Source: UMGS1279 sp045577695
GTDB taxonomy: Bacteria; Bacillota; Clostridia; Oscillospirales; Acutalibacteraceae
DNA length: 39,176 bases
NCBI GenBank assembly: GCA_045577695.1
Contig: JAZNIW010000049.1
Span: 1-39,176 of the forward strand
Direction: 5' to 3'
Shown: piece after piece, positions 7,752 through 16,423 of the stretch
Numbering within the stretch: the stretch's first letter is position 1
How the letters are laid out: each line of letters starts with the position of its first letter
The notes under the pieces: generated by a model
The model's input: only the letters and a program-made list of their open reading frames with translations
Told to the model about the DNA's origin: nothing
The model's database searches: none
Made by a program: the position numbers and the translations under genes

Positions 7752-9965
7752 TTACGAAATGCGAAAGGTTATCGATTCTTGGGATGTATCCAAAATCGGC
7801 ACCTTCATTTTCGGTAGTTTCTTTTTACAGAATTCTACCGTCTGCTCGTTTCCGCTTATCACAATTTGCCGATAATCGGCAGCTTTCCAATCACTTGGGA
7901 TATCTCCGTCACAAATGAAAACGGGATTTTTATGTGCGACCAAGCGAAGTAAATCCTCCGCAGAATTCCCAACCGATATCACGAAGGATTCCTTGGGAAG
8001 ATTGATAACCGTTCCCACATCAGCCAAGGTGATAATCTCGACATTGGGACGCAAAGAAAGAACGGTTTTCGTTTCAAAAAGATGAAAACGTTGATCGCGA
8101 ATATGTTCCATTTTTAAGGCATAATCACCGTCGTTGGAACAAACAATTTCCCGCGGTTGAAGTTGTGAAATAAGATTTGGTCCGCCGCCGGCAACTGATT
8201 TTTTAAGCGACGGCAACACAAGATAATCCACTCGGTGAGAACCGCGAGTCAATAAATAATTTTGCGCCGAAAAGGTATCGTTTTCCGTGTCGCCCGCCCC
8301 GATAACCACAAAATTATTATTCCAATGCAGCACCACCAAACTACCGTTTCCAACGCTGCAAACCGCCAACTGATGGCGCGTGGTGGAAAGACCAATTACC
8401 ACACTTGAAACCAAACAACAACATGTAAGAACAACACAAACAATTGCTATTCCTTTTGGTTTTTTCCGCTTGGGATGTCGATAATGATACCATCCAAATG
8501 CAAAAATAGCCAAAACAAGAAATCCCCACGGAAGAAGAGCCGTCGGTTCTACCGAAACCGCCGCATTATCCACATCCGCGCAGGTAGTCACTGCCCAAAC
8601 CAGATAGCGCGCCATCACCGAAATGAATATCATCGGTAGTGCGGCCGCCGATTGGAAAACGGATGGCAGACAAAGCAAACATACCGTAAGAATAGAACCG
8701 GATAAAATTGCCGTTACGGCAAAACCTGTGAGCAAATTGGTTAGCGGTGCAACAAGAGAAAAATAGCCGAAACACAAGACACAAATCGGCGCCGTTGTAA
8801 TGGTGGCTGATAAGGTTTGACATAAAGCAAACACGAACCCTCTGCAAAAGCGGTTGTTCCCCCACTGCCATTTTACCAAAAATCGTAAAACGAGCTCATA
8901 CACCATAGGACATATATAAAGCAAGCCAAAGGTGGCCGATAATGAGAGTAACAGCGAAATATTTCCAGCCCCAAACGGCATCGTAAACAAAATGAGAATG
9001 GTCGCCGCGCCCAACGAATTCAAAGCATCAGGACGGCGATGAAACCATTCGCCCAAAGCGTAAATCAAATAGGTAAGACCGGCGCGTAAAACCGATGGAG
9101 TAAACCCGCAAATTGCCATTAGCGCGAACAGTAGACCAATTTTTAACAAAGCGCGTAATCGTTTGGAAAGGCCGAAAAATCCGAATAGAACGCCAAACAA
9201 CTGGAAGATAATCCCCAGATGCATACCCGAAACGACCAACGCATGAGTAATGCCGGTAATACGAGAATCCCATTCAAATCGGTTAGTTAACCCATTTCGT
9301 TCACCCAGTAAGATGGCAGAAACAACAGCCGCATCCGAATAACGCAAATGTCGATATAATATGTCACTAATGGCCTTCTTCAATGAGTAAAAGCAAGCGT
9401 AAAAGGGTGGCTGGTTTTCACGTATTGCAATGCATTTTTCAATATAACCGCCGGCATAAATCCCGTCGGCCAAATTCGAAACGGTATACGAATCGGGCTC
9501 AAGAAAGGAAACCTCCATCTCAACCACATCAAATACCGTAAAATTCAGGCCGTTGACATCGCTGAGCCGCAAGGTCAGTTGCTGCGGAATCCCTTCGGTT
9601 TTTCGACTTCCATCCTCTTTTATCACGGAAATAGATTCAGACCGGATTTGATACACCGTATATGTTTCGTACTGTTGCGGCCAGTCTTGTACCCGACCAA
9701 CTACCGTAGCACGGACATTTGCCAACTCATCAGCCGGCGTAACTTTTAAAATTTTTGTTCCTATGCCAACCAAAAGAAAGGAAAGGCATATCAATAACAA
9801 CGTTTTAATGCCTTTTGACCAAGAATGTTTTGAAAAACAAAAAATTATGAGTAAAAATACAAGAATAAAACAAAGTAACACAATAGAAAAATAGATTGGA
9901 AGATACAACAGTGCCGCCGAAAGCAAAAGCAACCCAATGCCCGTATAAAACAACACTCTCGCCAT
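7752..9965 (-). CDS. comEC: ComEC/Rec2 competence channel protein with degenerate C-terminal domain
   Basis: This encodes 737 residues. There are two N-terminal membrane segments and an OB-fold-like DUF4131 region (about 70-200). The Competence membrane domain (about 215-500) starts with LLGERNGLTNRFEWDSRITGITHALVVSGMHLGII, the family hallmark. The C-terminal beta-lactamase-like domain (about 525-737) begins with LAVCSVGNGSLVVLHW but lacks the metal-binding HxHxDH: where LTHxDxDH should stand it reads LVLPSLKKSVAGGG. ComEC forms the inner-membrane channel for single-stranded DNA during natural transformation, and the lactamase-like domain is thought to degrade the other strand. DNA uptake may therefore depend on another nuclease, or the protein may have drifted. 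No comEA lies nearby. The Shine-Dalgarno (AGGTTGG) is modest. The 144 bases before it show no terminator. Confidence 0.92.
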   Translation of the reverse strand: MARVLFYTGIGLLLLSAALLYLPIYFSIVLLCFILVFLLIIFCFSKHSWSKGIKTLLLICLSFLLVGIGTKILKVTPADELANVRATVVGRVQDWPQQYETYTVYQIRSESISVIKEDGSRKTEGIPQQLTLRLSDVNGLNFTVFDVVEMEVSFLEPDSYTVSNLADGIYAGGYIEKCIAIRENQPPFYACFYSLKKAISDILYRHLRYSDAAVVSAILLGERNGLTNRFEWDSRITGITHALVVSGMHLGIIFQLFGVLFGFFGLSKRLRALLKIGLLFALMAICGFTPSVLRAGLTYLIYALGEWFHRRPDALNSLGAATILILFTMPFGAGNISLLLSLSATFGLLYICPMVYELVLRFLVKWQWGNNRFCRGFVFALCQTLSATITTAPICVLCFGYFSLVAPLTNLLTGFAVTAILSGSILTVCLLCLPSVFQSAAALPMIFISVMARYLVWAVTTCADVDNAAVSVEPTALLPWGFLVLAIFAFGWYHYRHPKRKKPKGIAIVCVVLTCCCLVSSVVIGLSTTRHQLAVCSVGNGSLVVLHWNNNFVVIGAGDTENDTFSAQNYLLTRGSHRVDYLVLPSLKKSVAGGGPNLISQLQPREIVCSNDGDYALKMEHIRDQRFHLFETKTVLSLRPNVEIITLADVGTVINLPKESFVISVGNSAEDLLRLVAHKNPVFICDGDIPSDWKAADYRQIVISGNEQTVEFCKKKLPKMKVPILDTSQESITFRIS

Positions 9966-10109
9966 TTATCATCCAACCTATTTTCATAAACCGTTTTTGG
10001 TGAAAAAACATATTTTCCACACTAATTCTTACGCAGACACAGATCGACCCAAACCTTATTTGAAAAGGAAGGATTTCCGCATATCTCGTGTTGAAATACT
10101 GATCCGTTC

Positions 10110-10448
10110 TTAACCGGGTGGCCAAGCTAAATTGCGACGGGCCAATAAATGAAAATGTATGTGCCCAACCGTTTGTCCACCGTCTCGGCCGCAATTATTC
10201 ACCACGCGAAAACCGTTATCCAAATTTTGTTCTTTGGCAATCTTAGCTACCGCCACAAAAACGTCGCCAATCAGGCTGCTGTTTTCATAAGTAATATCGG
10301 CCGCCGAAGCAATGTGTACTTTTGGTACAATAACGGCGTGAAAGGGAGCTTGGGGGTCAATGTCTAAAAAGGCATAAACCCTCTCATCCTCATAAATGCG
10401 TTGACTGGGAATTTCTCCCGCAATAATTTTACAAAACAGACAATCCAT
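10110..10448 (-). CDS. HIT-family nucleotide hydrolase (HinT-like)
   Basis: This encodes 112 residues, normal for HinT. It begins CLFCKIIAGEIPSQRIYED and ends with the histidine triad HIHFHLL, with His96, His98 and His100. Such enzymes hydrolyse adenosine phosphoramidates and acyl-adenylates, including aminoacyl-AMP. That fits its position 19 bases behind alaS, since it could scavenge aminoacyl-adenylate, but this link is inference. AAAGGGGGA stands before the ATG. The C-terminus (LAWPPG) is the usual HIT end. Confidence 0.96.
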   Translation of the reverse strand: MDCLFCKIIAGEIPSQRIYEDERVYAFLDIDPQAPFHAVIVPKVHIASAADITYENSSLIGDVFVAVAKIAKEQNLDNGFRVVNNCGRDGGQTVGHIHFHLLARRNLAWPPG

Positions 10449-10467
10449 TTCGGGTTCCCCCTTTTTC

Positions 10468-13089
10468 CTATCGGCCGGTTATCAAATCGCAAACTTTAGA
10501 AATGGCATAATTCACCTTTTCGGGCTCTTTTCCGCCGGCCATCGCATTATCGGGACGCCCGCCGCCGTTACCTCCGGTTAATTTAGCCACTTCGCGCACT
10601 AGGTTGCCGGCATGGCAACCGGCCGCAATGGCTTTTTTACCGCAGGCGGATACAAAGGTGATTTTATTCCCCTCTAACACAGCCAACACCAAAACGGTAT
10701 CTTCAAATTTTTCCTTAACGGTATCGCAGATGGTGCGAGCAATCGGAATCTCCAGATGCGGCATTACCTTCGCAATGACACGTACATCGCCGATTTGCTC
10801 GGCCGAAGCCATCATTTCGCTCACCATACCGGCGGCAAAACGGGCCTCTAACACTTGAATCCGACGGTCTTTTTCTTTGCCTTCCTCCACCAACTGCGCC
10901 ACTTTAGAGGGCAATTCATGCAGATTCGCCGTCTTTAATTCGGCGGCGGTTTCAACTGCCAACTGTTTATAATCTTCTAACAAAGAGAGCACACCTCTAC
11001 CGGTTACGGCGGTAATACGGCGTACACCGGCCGCCACCGAACTCTCAGAAAGGATTTTAAATAATCCCAAATGCGAAGTGTTGTCTACGTGGGTACCGCC
11101 ACACAATTCAGTAGAGAATTCACCGGCCGAAACCACACGCACCACATCTCCATATTTTTCACCAAACAAGGCCATCGCACCGAGTTTTTTAGCCTCCTCA
11201 ATCGGCATCTCACACGATTTGACCGGTATGGCTGACAAAATGATTTGATTGACCAAGGATTCTACCTTAGCAAGTTCCTCTTCCGAAAGAGCTGAAAAAT
11301 GGGTAAAATCAAAGCGCACTTCTTTTCCGTTGACCAACTGACCGGCCTGCTCTACGTGTTTGCCCAACACTTTACGCAAAGCAGCCTGCAACAAGTGGGC
11401 CGCTGTATGATTTCGACAAATGGCCAAACGCGCCTCACCCCGTACTTCGGCAAAGACCGTTTCACCGATGTTTGCCTCACCGCTTACCATTTTACCGGTA
11501 TGCAGAAAAACACCATTGAGATTTTTCGAAACGCTTTCTACTTGAAATACAAAAGAACCGGAACGAATCACGCCGGTATCCCCAACCTGACCGCCGCTTT
11601 CCCCATAAAAGGGGGTGCTGTCCAAAACGAAAACCGCTTTTTGTCCCTCCGATACGGTAGAAACCCGCTCATTCTCACTTAAAAGAGCAACGATATTGAC
11701 AGCATCTTTGACTTTAGTATATCCGGAGAATAAGGTATTCGAAACCCCTTCTAAAAGGGAATCGTCTCCCTTCCAGGCATTGGTATCCGACGCTTTTCGA
11801 GCATTACGAGCACGGTTTTTTTGTTCTTCCATACACTTTTGAAAGCCTTCTTCGTCAACCGAAATTCCTTTTTCTTCCAAAATATCTTTGGTTAAATCCA
11901 ATGGGAAACCAAAGGTATCATTTAGTTTAAAGGCTTCCTCGCCCGAAAGCACCTTTTCCCCCGAATCAATAAATTTTTGAAGCAGATTCAACCCTTGGTC
12001 GATGGTTTTCAAGAAACCGGCTTCTTCAAATCCCACCACGTTTTTAATATGGGCCTTACGAGTTTCTAATTCGGGATAAGCCCCTTTGCTCTCCTCCACC
12101 ACGGTATCCACTAAATCGCTGAGGAAAGGACGTTTCATTCCGAGTAAGCGTCCATGACGGGCAGCGCGACGAAGCAAGCGGCGAAGCACGTAACCGCGCC
12201 CCTCATTGGAAGGCATTACCCCATCGGCAATCATAAAACTGGTCGAACGGATATGATCGGTGATAACACGCAACGAAACATCGGTTGTTTCGTTGGTTTT
12301 ATAGGAAACACCGCAAATTTTCGAAAGATGTTTCATAATGTTTTGGATGGTATCCACCTCAAAAATATTATCCACACCCTGCGAAATACAGGCTAACCGT
12401 TCCAATCCCATACCGGTATCGATATTGGGATGCTCTAACGGGGCATAGTTGCCTTTCCCGTCGGAATCAAATTGGGTAAATACCAGATTCCAAAATTCAA
12501 CATAGCGGTCACACTCGCAGCCCACTTTGCAATCAGGAGAACCACAACCATATTCCTCGCCACGGTCATAATGCAATTCCGAGCAAGGACCACAAGGGCC
12601 GGTACCATGTTCCCAAAAATTGTCTTTTTTGCCCATACGAACAATGCGTTCGGGGGCAACACCAACCTCACGGGTCCAAATATCAAAGGCTTCATCGTCA
12701 TCCTCGTAAATGGTAACCCAAAGTTTTTCCACCGGCATTTCAAGCACTTTGGTGCAAAATTCCCACGCCCACGCGGTGGCCTCGTGTTTGAAATAATCAC
12801 CGAAGGAAAAGTTACCCAACATTTCAAAAAAAGTACCGTGACGAGCAGTCTTTCCCACGCACTCAATATCCGGTGTGCGAATACACTTTTGGCATGTCGT
12901 AACACGCTTGCGCGGCGGGGTCACCTCACCGGTAAAGTACTTTTTCATCGGTGCCATACCGGAGTTAATGAGCAACAACGACTTGTCTTGATTGGGAATC
13001 AAAGGAAAACTACCAAGTCGCAAATGTCCCTTGCTCTCATAAAAAGCAAGAAATTTTTCGCGCAACGTATTCAAAGACATCCATTCCAT
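10468..13089 (-). CDS. alaS: alanyl-tRNA synthetase
   Basis: This encodes 873 residues, full length. It charges tRNA-Ala in the cytoplasm. The class II core is at the N-terminus (FLAFYESKGHLRLGSFPLIP, LLLINSGMAPMKKYFTG, then FWEHGTGPCGPCSELHYDRG). The tRNA-recognition helices include GRGYVLRRLLRRAARHGR. The editing domain has the zinc motif RNHTAAHLLQAALR together with ELCGGTHVDNT. The C-terminal DHHA1 domain ends GNGGGRPDNAMAGG. No T-box precedes it; it is an internal operon gene, 33 bases behind the coiled-coil protein, with GAGGTG five bases before the ATG. An ATG three codons later is an alternative start. Confidence 0.98.
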   Translation of the reverse strand: MEWMSLNTLREKFLAFYESKGHLRLGSFPLIPNQDKSLLLINSGMAPMKKYFTGEVTPPRKRVTTCQKCIRTPDIECVGKTARHGTFFEMLGNFSFGDYFKHEATAWAWEFCTKVLEMPVEKLWVTIYEDDDEAFDIWTREVGVAPERIVRMGKKDNFWEHGTGPCGPCSELHYDRGEEYGCGSPDCKVGCECDRYVEFWNLVFTQFDSDGKGNYAPLEHPNIDTGMGLERLACISQGVDNIFEVDTIQNIMKHLSKICGVSYKTNETTDVSLRVITDHIRSTSFMIADGVMPSNEGRGYVLRRLLRRAARHGRLLGMKRPFLSDLVDTVVEESKGAYPELETRKAHIKNVVGFEEAGFLKTIDQGLNLLQKFIDSGEKVLSGEEAFKLNDTFGFPLDLTKDILEEKGISVDEEGFQKCMEEQKNRARNARKASDTNAWKGDDSLLEGVSNTLFSGYTKVKDAVNIVALLSENERVSTVSEGQKAVFVLDSTPFYGESGGQVGDTGVIRSGSFVFQVESVSKNLNGVFLHTGKMVSGEANIGETVFAEVRGEARLAICRNHTAAHLLQAALRKVLGKHVEQAGQLVNGKEVRFDFTHFSALSEEELAKVESLVNQIILSAIPVKSCEMPIEEAKKLGAMALFGEKYGDVVRVVSAGEFSTELCGGTHVDNTSHLGLFKILSESSVAAGVRRITAVTGRGVLSLLEDYKQLAVETAAELKTANLHELPSKVAQLVEEGKEKDRRIQVLEARFAAGMVSEMMASAEQIGDVRVIAKVMPHLEIPIARTICDTVKEKFEDTVLVLAVLEGNKITFVSACGKKAIAAGCHAGNLVREVAKLTGGNGGGRPDNAMAGGKEPEKVNYAISKVCDLITGR

Positions 13090-13122
13090 AAAAACACCTC
13101 TACAAAACTGAAATCGATTTAC

Positions 13123-13587
13123 CTATTTTTGCGCATTGGCCTGCGGAATTTGTTGTTTCAGCGAGGCACGTGTCTTGCGAATTTCCGCCAAATTGGCCGT
13201 TAATCCATCGTCGCAACGACGCATTAAGTCGTCAACAAAATCTTGTGCGGCTTTGCGCATTTCGCGGCTTTTGGTTTGCGAGGCCGAAATAATCTCGCCG
13301 GCTTTTTCTTGGGCCAAACGGGTAATTTCTTCTTGCGCAATCAAAGCTTTGGCGCGCTCCTCAGCATTTCTAATAATCGAATCAGCTTCTTTTTTTGCCG
13401 TGGTAATGATGTCGGCACGATCGGCAACGATGCCTCTTGCTTGTTTGATTTCACTGGGCATATTTAAACGCAGTTCATCAATCATCGCGCGGATTTTCTC
13501 CACATTTACAACCGTTTTGTGTCCCGGTAATTTTACACCCGACTCCAACGCCTCATCAATTTGTTCCAACATTTCTTCCATGTTCAT
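13123..13587 (-). CDS. coiled-coil protein of unknown function, ATPase-stalk-like
   Basis: This encodes 154 residues, almost entirely alpha-helical and charged. Long Ala/Glu/Arg heptad-like stretches cover about residues 45-150 (IKQARGIVADRADIITTAKKEADSIIRNAEERAKALIAQEE). The short N-terminal segment MLEQIDEALESGVKLPGHKTVVNVEKIRAMIDELR is conserved in clostridial proteins usually found next to coaD and rsmD and often labelled ATPase or DivIVA-like. It has no catalytic motif and no signal peptide. It starts 5 bases after the coaD stop. A structural or division-related role is possible; the function is unknown. Confidence 0.8.
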   Translation of the reverse strand: MNMEEMLEQIDEALESGVKLPGHKTVVNVEKIRAMIDELRLNMPSEIKQARGIVADRADIITTAKKEADSIIRNAEERAKALIAQEEITRLAQEKAGEIISASQTKSREMRKAAQDFVDDLMRRCDDGLTANLAEIRKTRASLKQQIPQANAQK

Positions 13588-13592
13588 AGTGG

Positions 13593-14084
13593 TTACTTCC
13601 TTTCTGTCAGTCGTTCTACGATTTTTGCATGAATCTTTTTCGGAACAAACTCCGAAATATCTCCCCCCATACTGCCAATTTGCTTAACCATACTGGAGCT
13701 TAAATACATATACTCCGCACGGGTGGTAAAAAAGACTGTTTCGGTAGATGGGTTGAGTTTTTTATTGGTCAGCGCCATTTGGAATTCGTATTCGAAATCC
13801 GACATAGCGCGGAGTCCCTTAACAATGGCACCTGCACCAATTTCCTTGGTATATTGTGCCAACAATCCGTCATAAGAATCCACCGTCACATTGGTAAGAT
13901 CCGCTGTGGCAAGCCGTAACATTTCTTCTCGCTCTACAATCGAAAAACTAGGAGATTTGTCGCGGTTTTTCATCACCACCACAACAACTTTCGAAAACAT
14001 TTGGGCGGCTCGACGGATGATGTCAATATGTCCTACGGTCACCGGGTCAAAGCTACCGGGGCAAACAGCAATAATATCATTCAT
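13593..14084 (-). CDS. coaD: phosphopantetheine adenylyltransferase
   Basis: This encodes 163 residues. It transfers AMP from ATP to 4'-phosphopantetheine, the penultimate step of coenzyme A synthesis. The nucleotidyltransferase motif is PGSFDPVTVGHIDII (TVGH at residues 16-19). Also present are KGLRAMSDFEYEFQMALTNKKL and the C-terminal YLSSSMVKQIGSMGGDISEFVP, the ATP-binding segment. The start at 14084 (MNDIIAVCPGS) is preferred because AAAGGGTG lies upstream; a longer in-frame reading to 14153 adds a non-homologous leader. It overlaps the rsmD stop by 8 bases. The rsmD-coaD pair is a standard arrangement. Confidence 0.97.
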   Translation of the reverse strand: MNDIIAVCPGSFDPVTVGHIDIIRRAAQMFSKVVVVVMKNRDKSPSFSIVEREEMLRLATADLTNVTVDSYDGLLAQYTKEIGAGAIVKGLRAMSDFEYEFQMALTNKKLNPSTETVFFTTRAEYMYLSSSMVKQIGSMGGDISEFVPKKIHAKIVERLTERK

Positions 14085-14628
14085 CGACGTCACCCTTTCT
14101 ACGATAGACCGTAACAAATACTTTACCATAGCGATACTGCTTTTTAATTTCAAATTCCCCTACTACCAAGGGGAGCTCTTGTTCTTTGGGATGCTCACAG
14201 AAAATCAAGCCGTGTTCACTGATGTTGGATTGCACTGACAACAAGGCCTTTTCCAATAAACCTGAGCAATAGGGCGGGTCTAAAAAAGCAAAATCAAACA
14301 ATTCGGTCAGGCCCATCAAAACGGCAGCATAGTCACCGCGAATCACCTTAGCTTGTTCTTCCAATCCCGTGGTTTTAAGATTGCGGTGAATGTGGTCAAT
14401 CGAAACGGGACTTTGGTCGACAAAAACGGCCGAAGCCGCACCGCGGCTAAGCGCTTCAATGCCCAATTGACCCGAGCCGGCAAACAAATCCAATACCCGA
14501 CGGCCCTCTAAATCAAATTGTATGGCGCTGAACAAAGCCTCTTTTACCCGTTCGGGAGTAGGACGCACTTGGATTCCTTCGGCCGTAACCAGCCGTTTTC
14601 CTCTGGCACTTCCGGTAATTACTCGCAT
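14077..14628 (-). CDS. rsmD: 16S rRNA (guanine-N2)-methyltransferase, RsmD family
   Basis: This encodes 183 residues. It methylates G966 (E. coli numbering) of 16S rRNA in the 30S subunit using SAM. It begins MRVITGSARGKRL and contains RPTPERVKEALFSAIQ, the SAM loop VLDLFAGSGQLGIEALSRGA and the catalytic FLDPPY. The start at 14628 has AGGAG seven bases upstream; eleven further in-frame residues upstream do not belong to the family pattern. It overlaps coaD by 8 bases. Confidence 0.96.
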   Translation of the reverse strand: MRVITGSARGKRLVTAEGIQVRPTPERVKEALFSAIQFDLEGRRVLDLFAGSGQLGIEALSRGAASAVFVDQSPVSIDHIHRNLKTTGLEEQAKVIRGDYAAVLMGLTELFDFAFLDPPYCSGLLEKALLSVQSNISEHGLIFCEHPKEQELPLVVGEFEIKKQYRYGKVFVTVYRRKGDVDE

Positions 14629-14673
14629 TTCTTTTCTCCTAATATCATTCTTGCGAAACAAAGAAAAATGGTA

Positions 14674-15669
14674 TTATCCTTTTGCTTTTTCTACTAAAAA
14701 TTCAACCACTTTGGTATGCAATAAGGATTCATAAATCGATTGTTTTTGATCTTTGGAAACAGTGTTACCATCCGGTGAAGTTTGGGTGTGTTTTTTAATT
14801 TCTTCCTTGCTGATAACAATATTTTCCTTTTTTGCAATGGCATAGCAAATCATATTTTGCAAAACCGTACTTTCAGCATTCGGCATCAACTGTCCGCGAT
14901 AGTCTTCTTCGGTCATTTGATAAGCAGCCAACATATCTTCCAAAGTAACCGCGTTGGCCTCAGCTTGTTGACGCAACTGTTCAATGCGAGAATCTAAATA
15001 GGTATTGATTTCCTTTTCGGGATATTGGTGAACGGTAGTTTGCTCGACGCACTTTTTCCAAACCATTTCAGAAAAATATTCGTTTTCCAATCTTTCGTGA
15101 TAATCCTCAGCCGAAAGATAGCCCATTTCTTGCGCAACTTCTTTCGTAATGGGGGAAATGATTGGGCGATTCAAACGATTCACCGTTACGGTAAAGACGA
15201 CCTTTTGACCGGCCAACTCTTTTGAATGATAATTTTCGGGAAAGGTGAGAGGAAGTTCCACAGTATCGCCGATTTTTACTCCCACCAAACCAAGTTCGAA
15301 GCCGGAAATAAAGCTGGAAGAACCAATCAGTAAATCATATCCCTTTGCAGAGCCGCCCTCGAAAGCAACGCCGTCTTTACGGCCTACATAGTCAATGTTA
15401 ACGTTGTCTAAAATTTGAACTTTTCCTTTTTTGAGTTCGGTTTGGGTAATCATATCGTCCATATCCAGTTGGGATAAGTTCGAATAATTCTTATAGGCCA
15501 ATCCCATCTGATACGAAAGGTCTTCCGTATCGAGTTTTAAACTCTCATACGCCGGCAGGGTAATGTATTTCTCATATTGATATTGATACGGCTTTGCTTT
15601 GCATCCCGCCGCAAAAAAGCAAGAAATCATTAATAAAAAGGCTAAAACAGCAGAAATTGTTTGTTTCAT
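14674..15669 (-). CDS. secreted trigger-factor-like lipoprotein with FKBP-type peptidyl-prolyl isomerase domain
   Basis: This encodes 331 residues. The lipoprotein signal has a hydrophobic core and lipobox FAAGC, with Cys23 predicted as lipidated. An FKBP-type isomerase domain covers about residues 85-165 (VNIDYVGRKDGVAFEGGSAKGYDLLIGSSSFISGFELGLVGVKIGDTVELPLTFPENYHSKELAGQKVVFTV is represented in order). The rest (about 170-330) is helical and resembles the trigger-factor C-terminal chaperone domain. Such proteins should assist folding of secreted proteins outside the membrane. The start at 15669 has AAGGAT five bases upstream; the in-frame ATG at 15690 lies before it. The neighbour upstream encodes a Ser-rich membrane protein, also facing outwards. 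Confidence 0.87.
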   Translation of the reverse strand: MKQTISAVLAFLLMISCFFAAGCKAKPYQYQYEKYITLPAYESLKLDTEDLSYQMGLAYKNYSNLSQLDMDDMITQTELKKGKVQILDNVNIDYVGRKDGVAFEGGSAKGYDLLIGSSSFISGFELGLVGVKIGDTVELPLTFPENYHSKELAGQKVVFTVTVNRLNRPIISPITKEVAQEMGYLSAEDYHERLENEYFSEMVWKKCVEQTTVHQYPEKEINTYLDSRIEQLRQQAEANAVTLEDMLAAYQMTEEDYRGQLMPNAESTVLQNMICYAIAKKENIVISKEEIKKHTQTSPDGNTVSKDQKQSIYESLLHTKVVEFLVEKAKG

Positions 15670-15702
15670 AAAAAATCCTTCTCTCCTCATTTTAATTCGA
15701 GC

Positions 15703-16407
15703 CTAATCTCTTGGACGATAAATATTGGTACGACGACGGTGACGCTCCTTTTCATCCTGTCGTTTGGTGTTTTTTGTTTTCCCGCGCGAGGCCAAGTCGT
15801 TTAAGTTGGTGAATTCGTCCTCTCCCGACGATGCTTTTTCGGAATTACCTTTACGATTTACGTAAATCAGGGCAATGATGGAAGCCAAAACCAAAACAAC
15901 GGGAATCCAAAGAAAAACAAAAAATAGTTTCGTGATGCTTTTGGATTCTTTTTTGTCCGAATCTTTTTTGTCAGAACTGCTCTGGGTCGAATTGGTAGCC
16001 TCAGTGTTTTCATCACCGCCGGCAAACCCGGTACCACCCTCGATATAAAACGAACCGCCGTTGCTGGTGTAAATAATTGGATTGCCTCCACTTTGTCCCC
16101 TGCTGGAGGTTGTCCCATTTTGAGAAGCCGTAGAGGATGTGCTTACCGTAGCCGAAGGGATGGACTCCATCGAAGAGCTCTCCTCACTAAGGGTAGAACT
16201 GACATCACTTTCCTCCGAAGAAACCGTTTCCGAGGAAACCTCTCCCGAACTGGTTTCTTCCGAAGAGCTCATCTCCGAAGAAACCGGGGAAACTTGGGAG
16301 GAGCTACTCTCCGCCGGTGTTCCGGTTGCCAAAACTCCTACACTCATTCCCAACAATAAAAGCAAAGAAAAAACAACAGCAAATAATTGTTTTGAAAGGA
16401 AATTCAT
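15703..16407 (-). CDS. Ser/Glu-rich single-pass membrane protein, unknown function
   Basis: This encodes 234 residues. The signal peptide covers about residues 1-28 (VVFSLLLLLGMSVGVLA). A low-complexity Ser/Glu/Thr stretch covers about 33-105, then a Gly-rich patch (GGSFYIEGGTGFAGG). One transmembrane helix spans about 160-183, followed by a very basic cytosolic tail ending RHRRRTNIYRPRD. The layout is that of a type I membrane protein with an extended, possibly glycosylated, outer stalk. No enzymatic domain is visible. It lies 16 bases behind proS and 33 bases before the secreted FKBP-like lipoprotein. The function is unknown. Confidence 0.85.
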   Translation of the reverse strand: MNFLSKQLFAVVFSLLLLLGMSVGVLATGTPAESSSSQVSPVSSEMSSSEETSSGEVSSETVSSEESDVSSTLSEESSSMESIPSATVSTSSTASQNGTTSSRGQSGGNPIIYTSNGGSFYIEGGTGFAGGDENTEATNSTQSSSDKKDSDKKESKSITKLFFVFLWIPVVLVLASIIALIYVNRKGNSEKASSGEDEFTNLNDLASRGKTKNTKRQDEKERHRRRTNIYRPRD

Positions 16408-16423
16408 TTAAAACGTCTCCTCA

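Noticed and set aside
9805..10194. Minus-strand 129-codon reading frame between comEC and the HIT gene
   Set aside because: It overlaps the ends of both real genes in another frame, lacks a recognisable domain and has no suitable ribosome binding site.
12472..13203. Plus-strand 243-codon reading frame opposite alaS
   Set aside because: It is antisense to well-conserved alaS motifs, shows no family resemblance and lacks its own ribosome binding site; it is a frame shadow.
13136..13687. Plus-strand 183-codon reading frame opposite the coiled-coil gene and coaD
   Set aside because: Ser-rich low-complexity antisense translation of a helical coiled coil; no independent signals.
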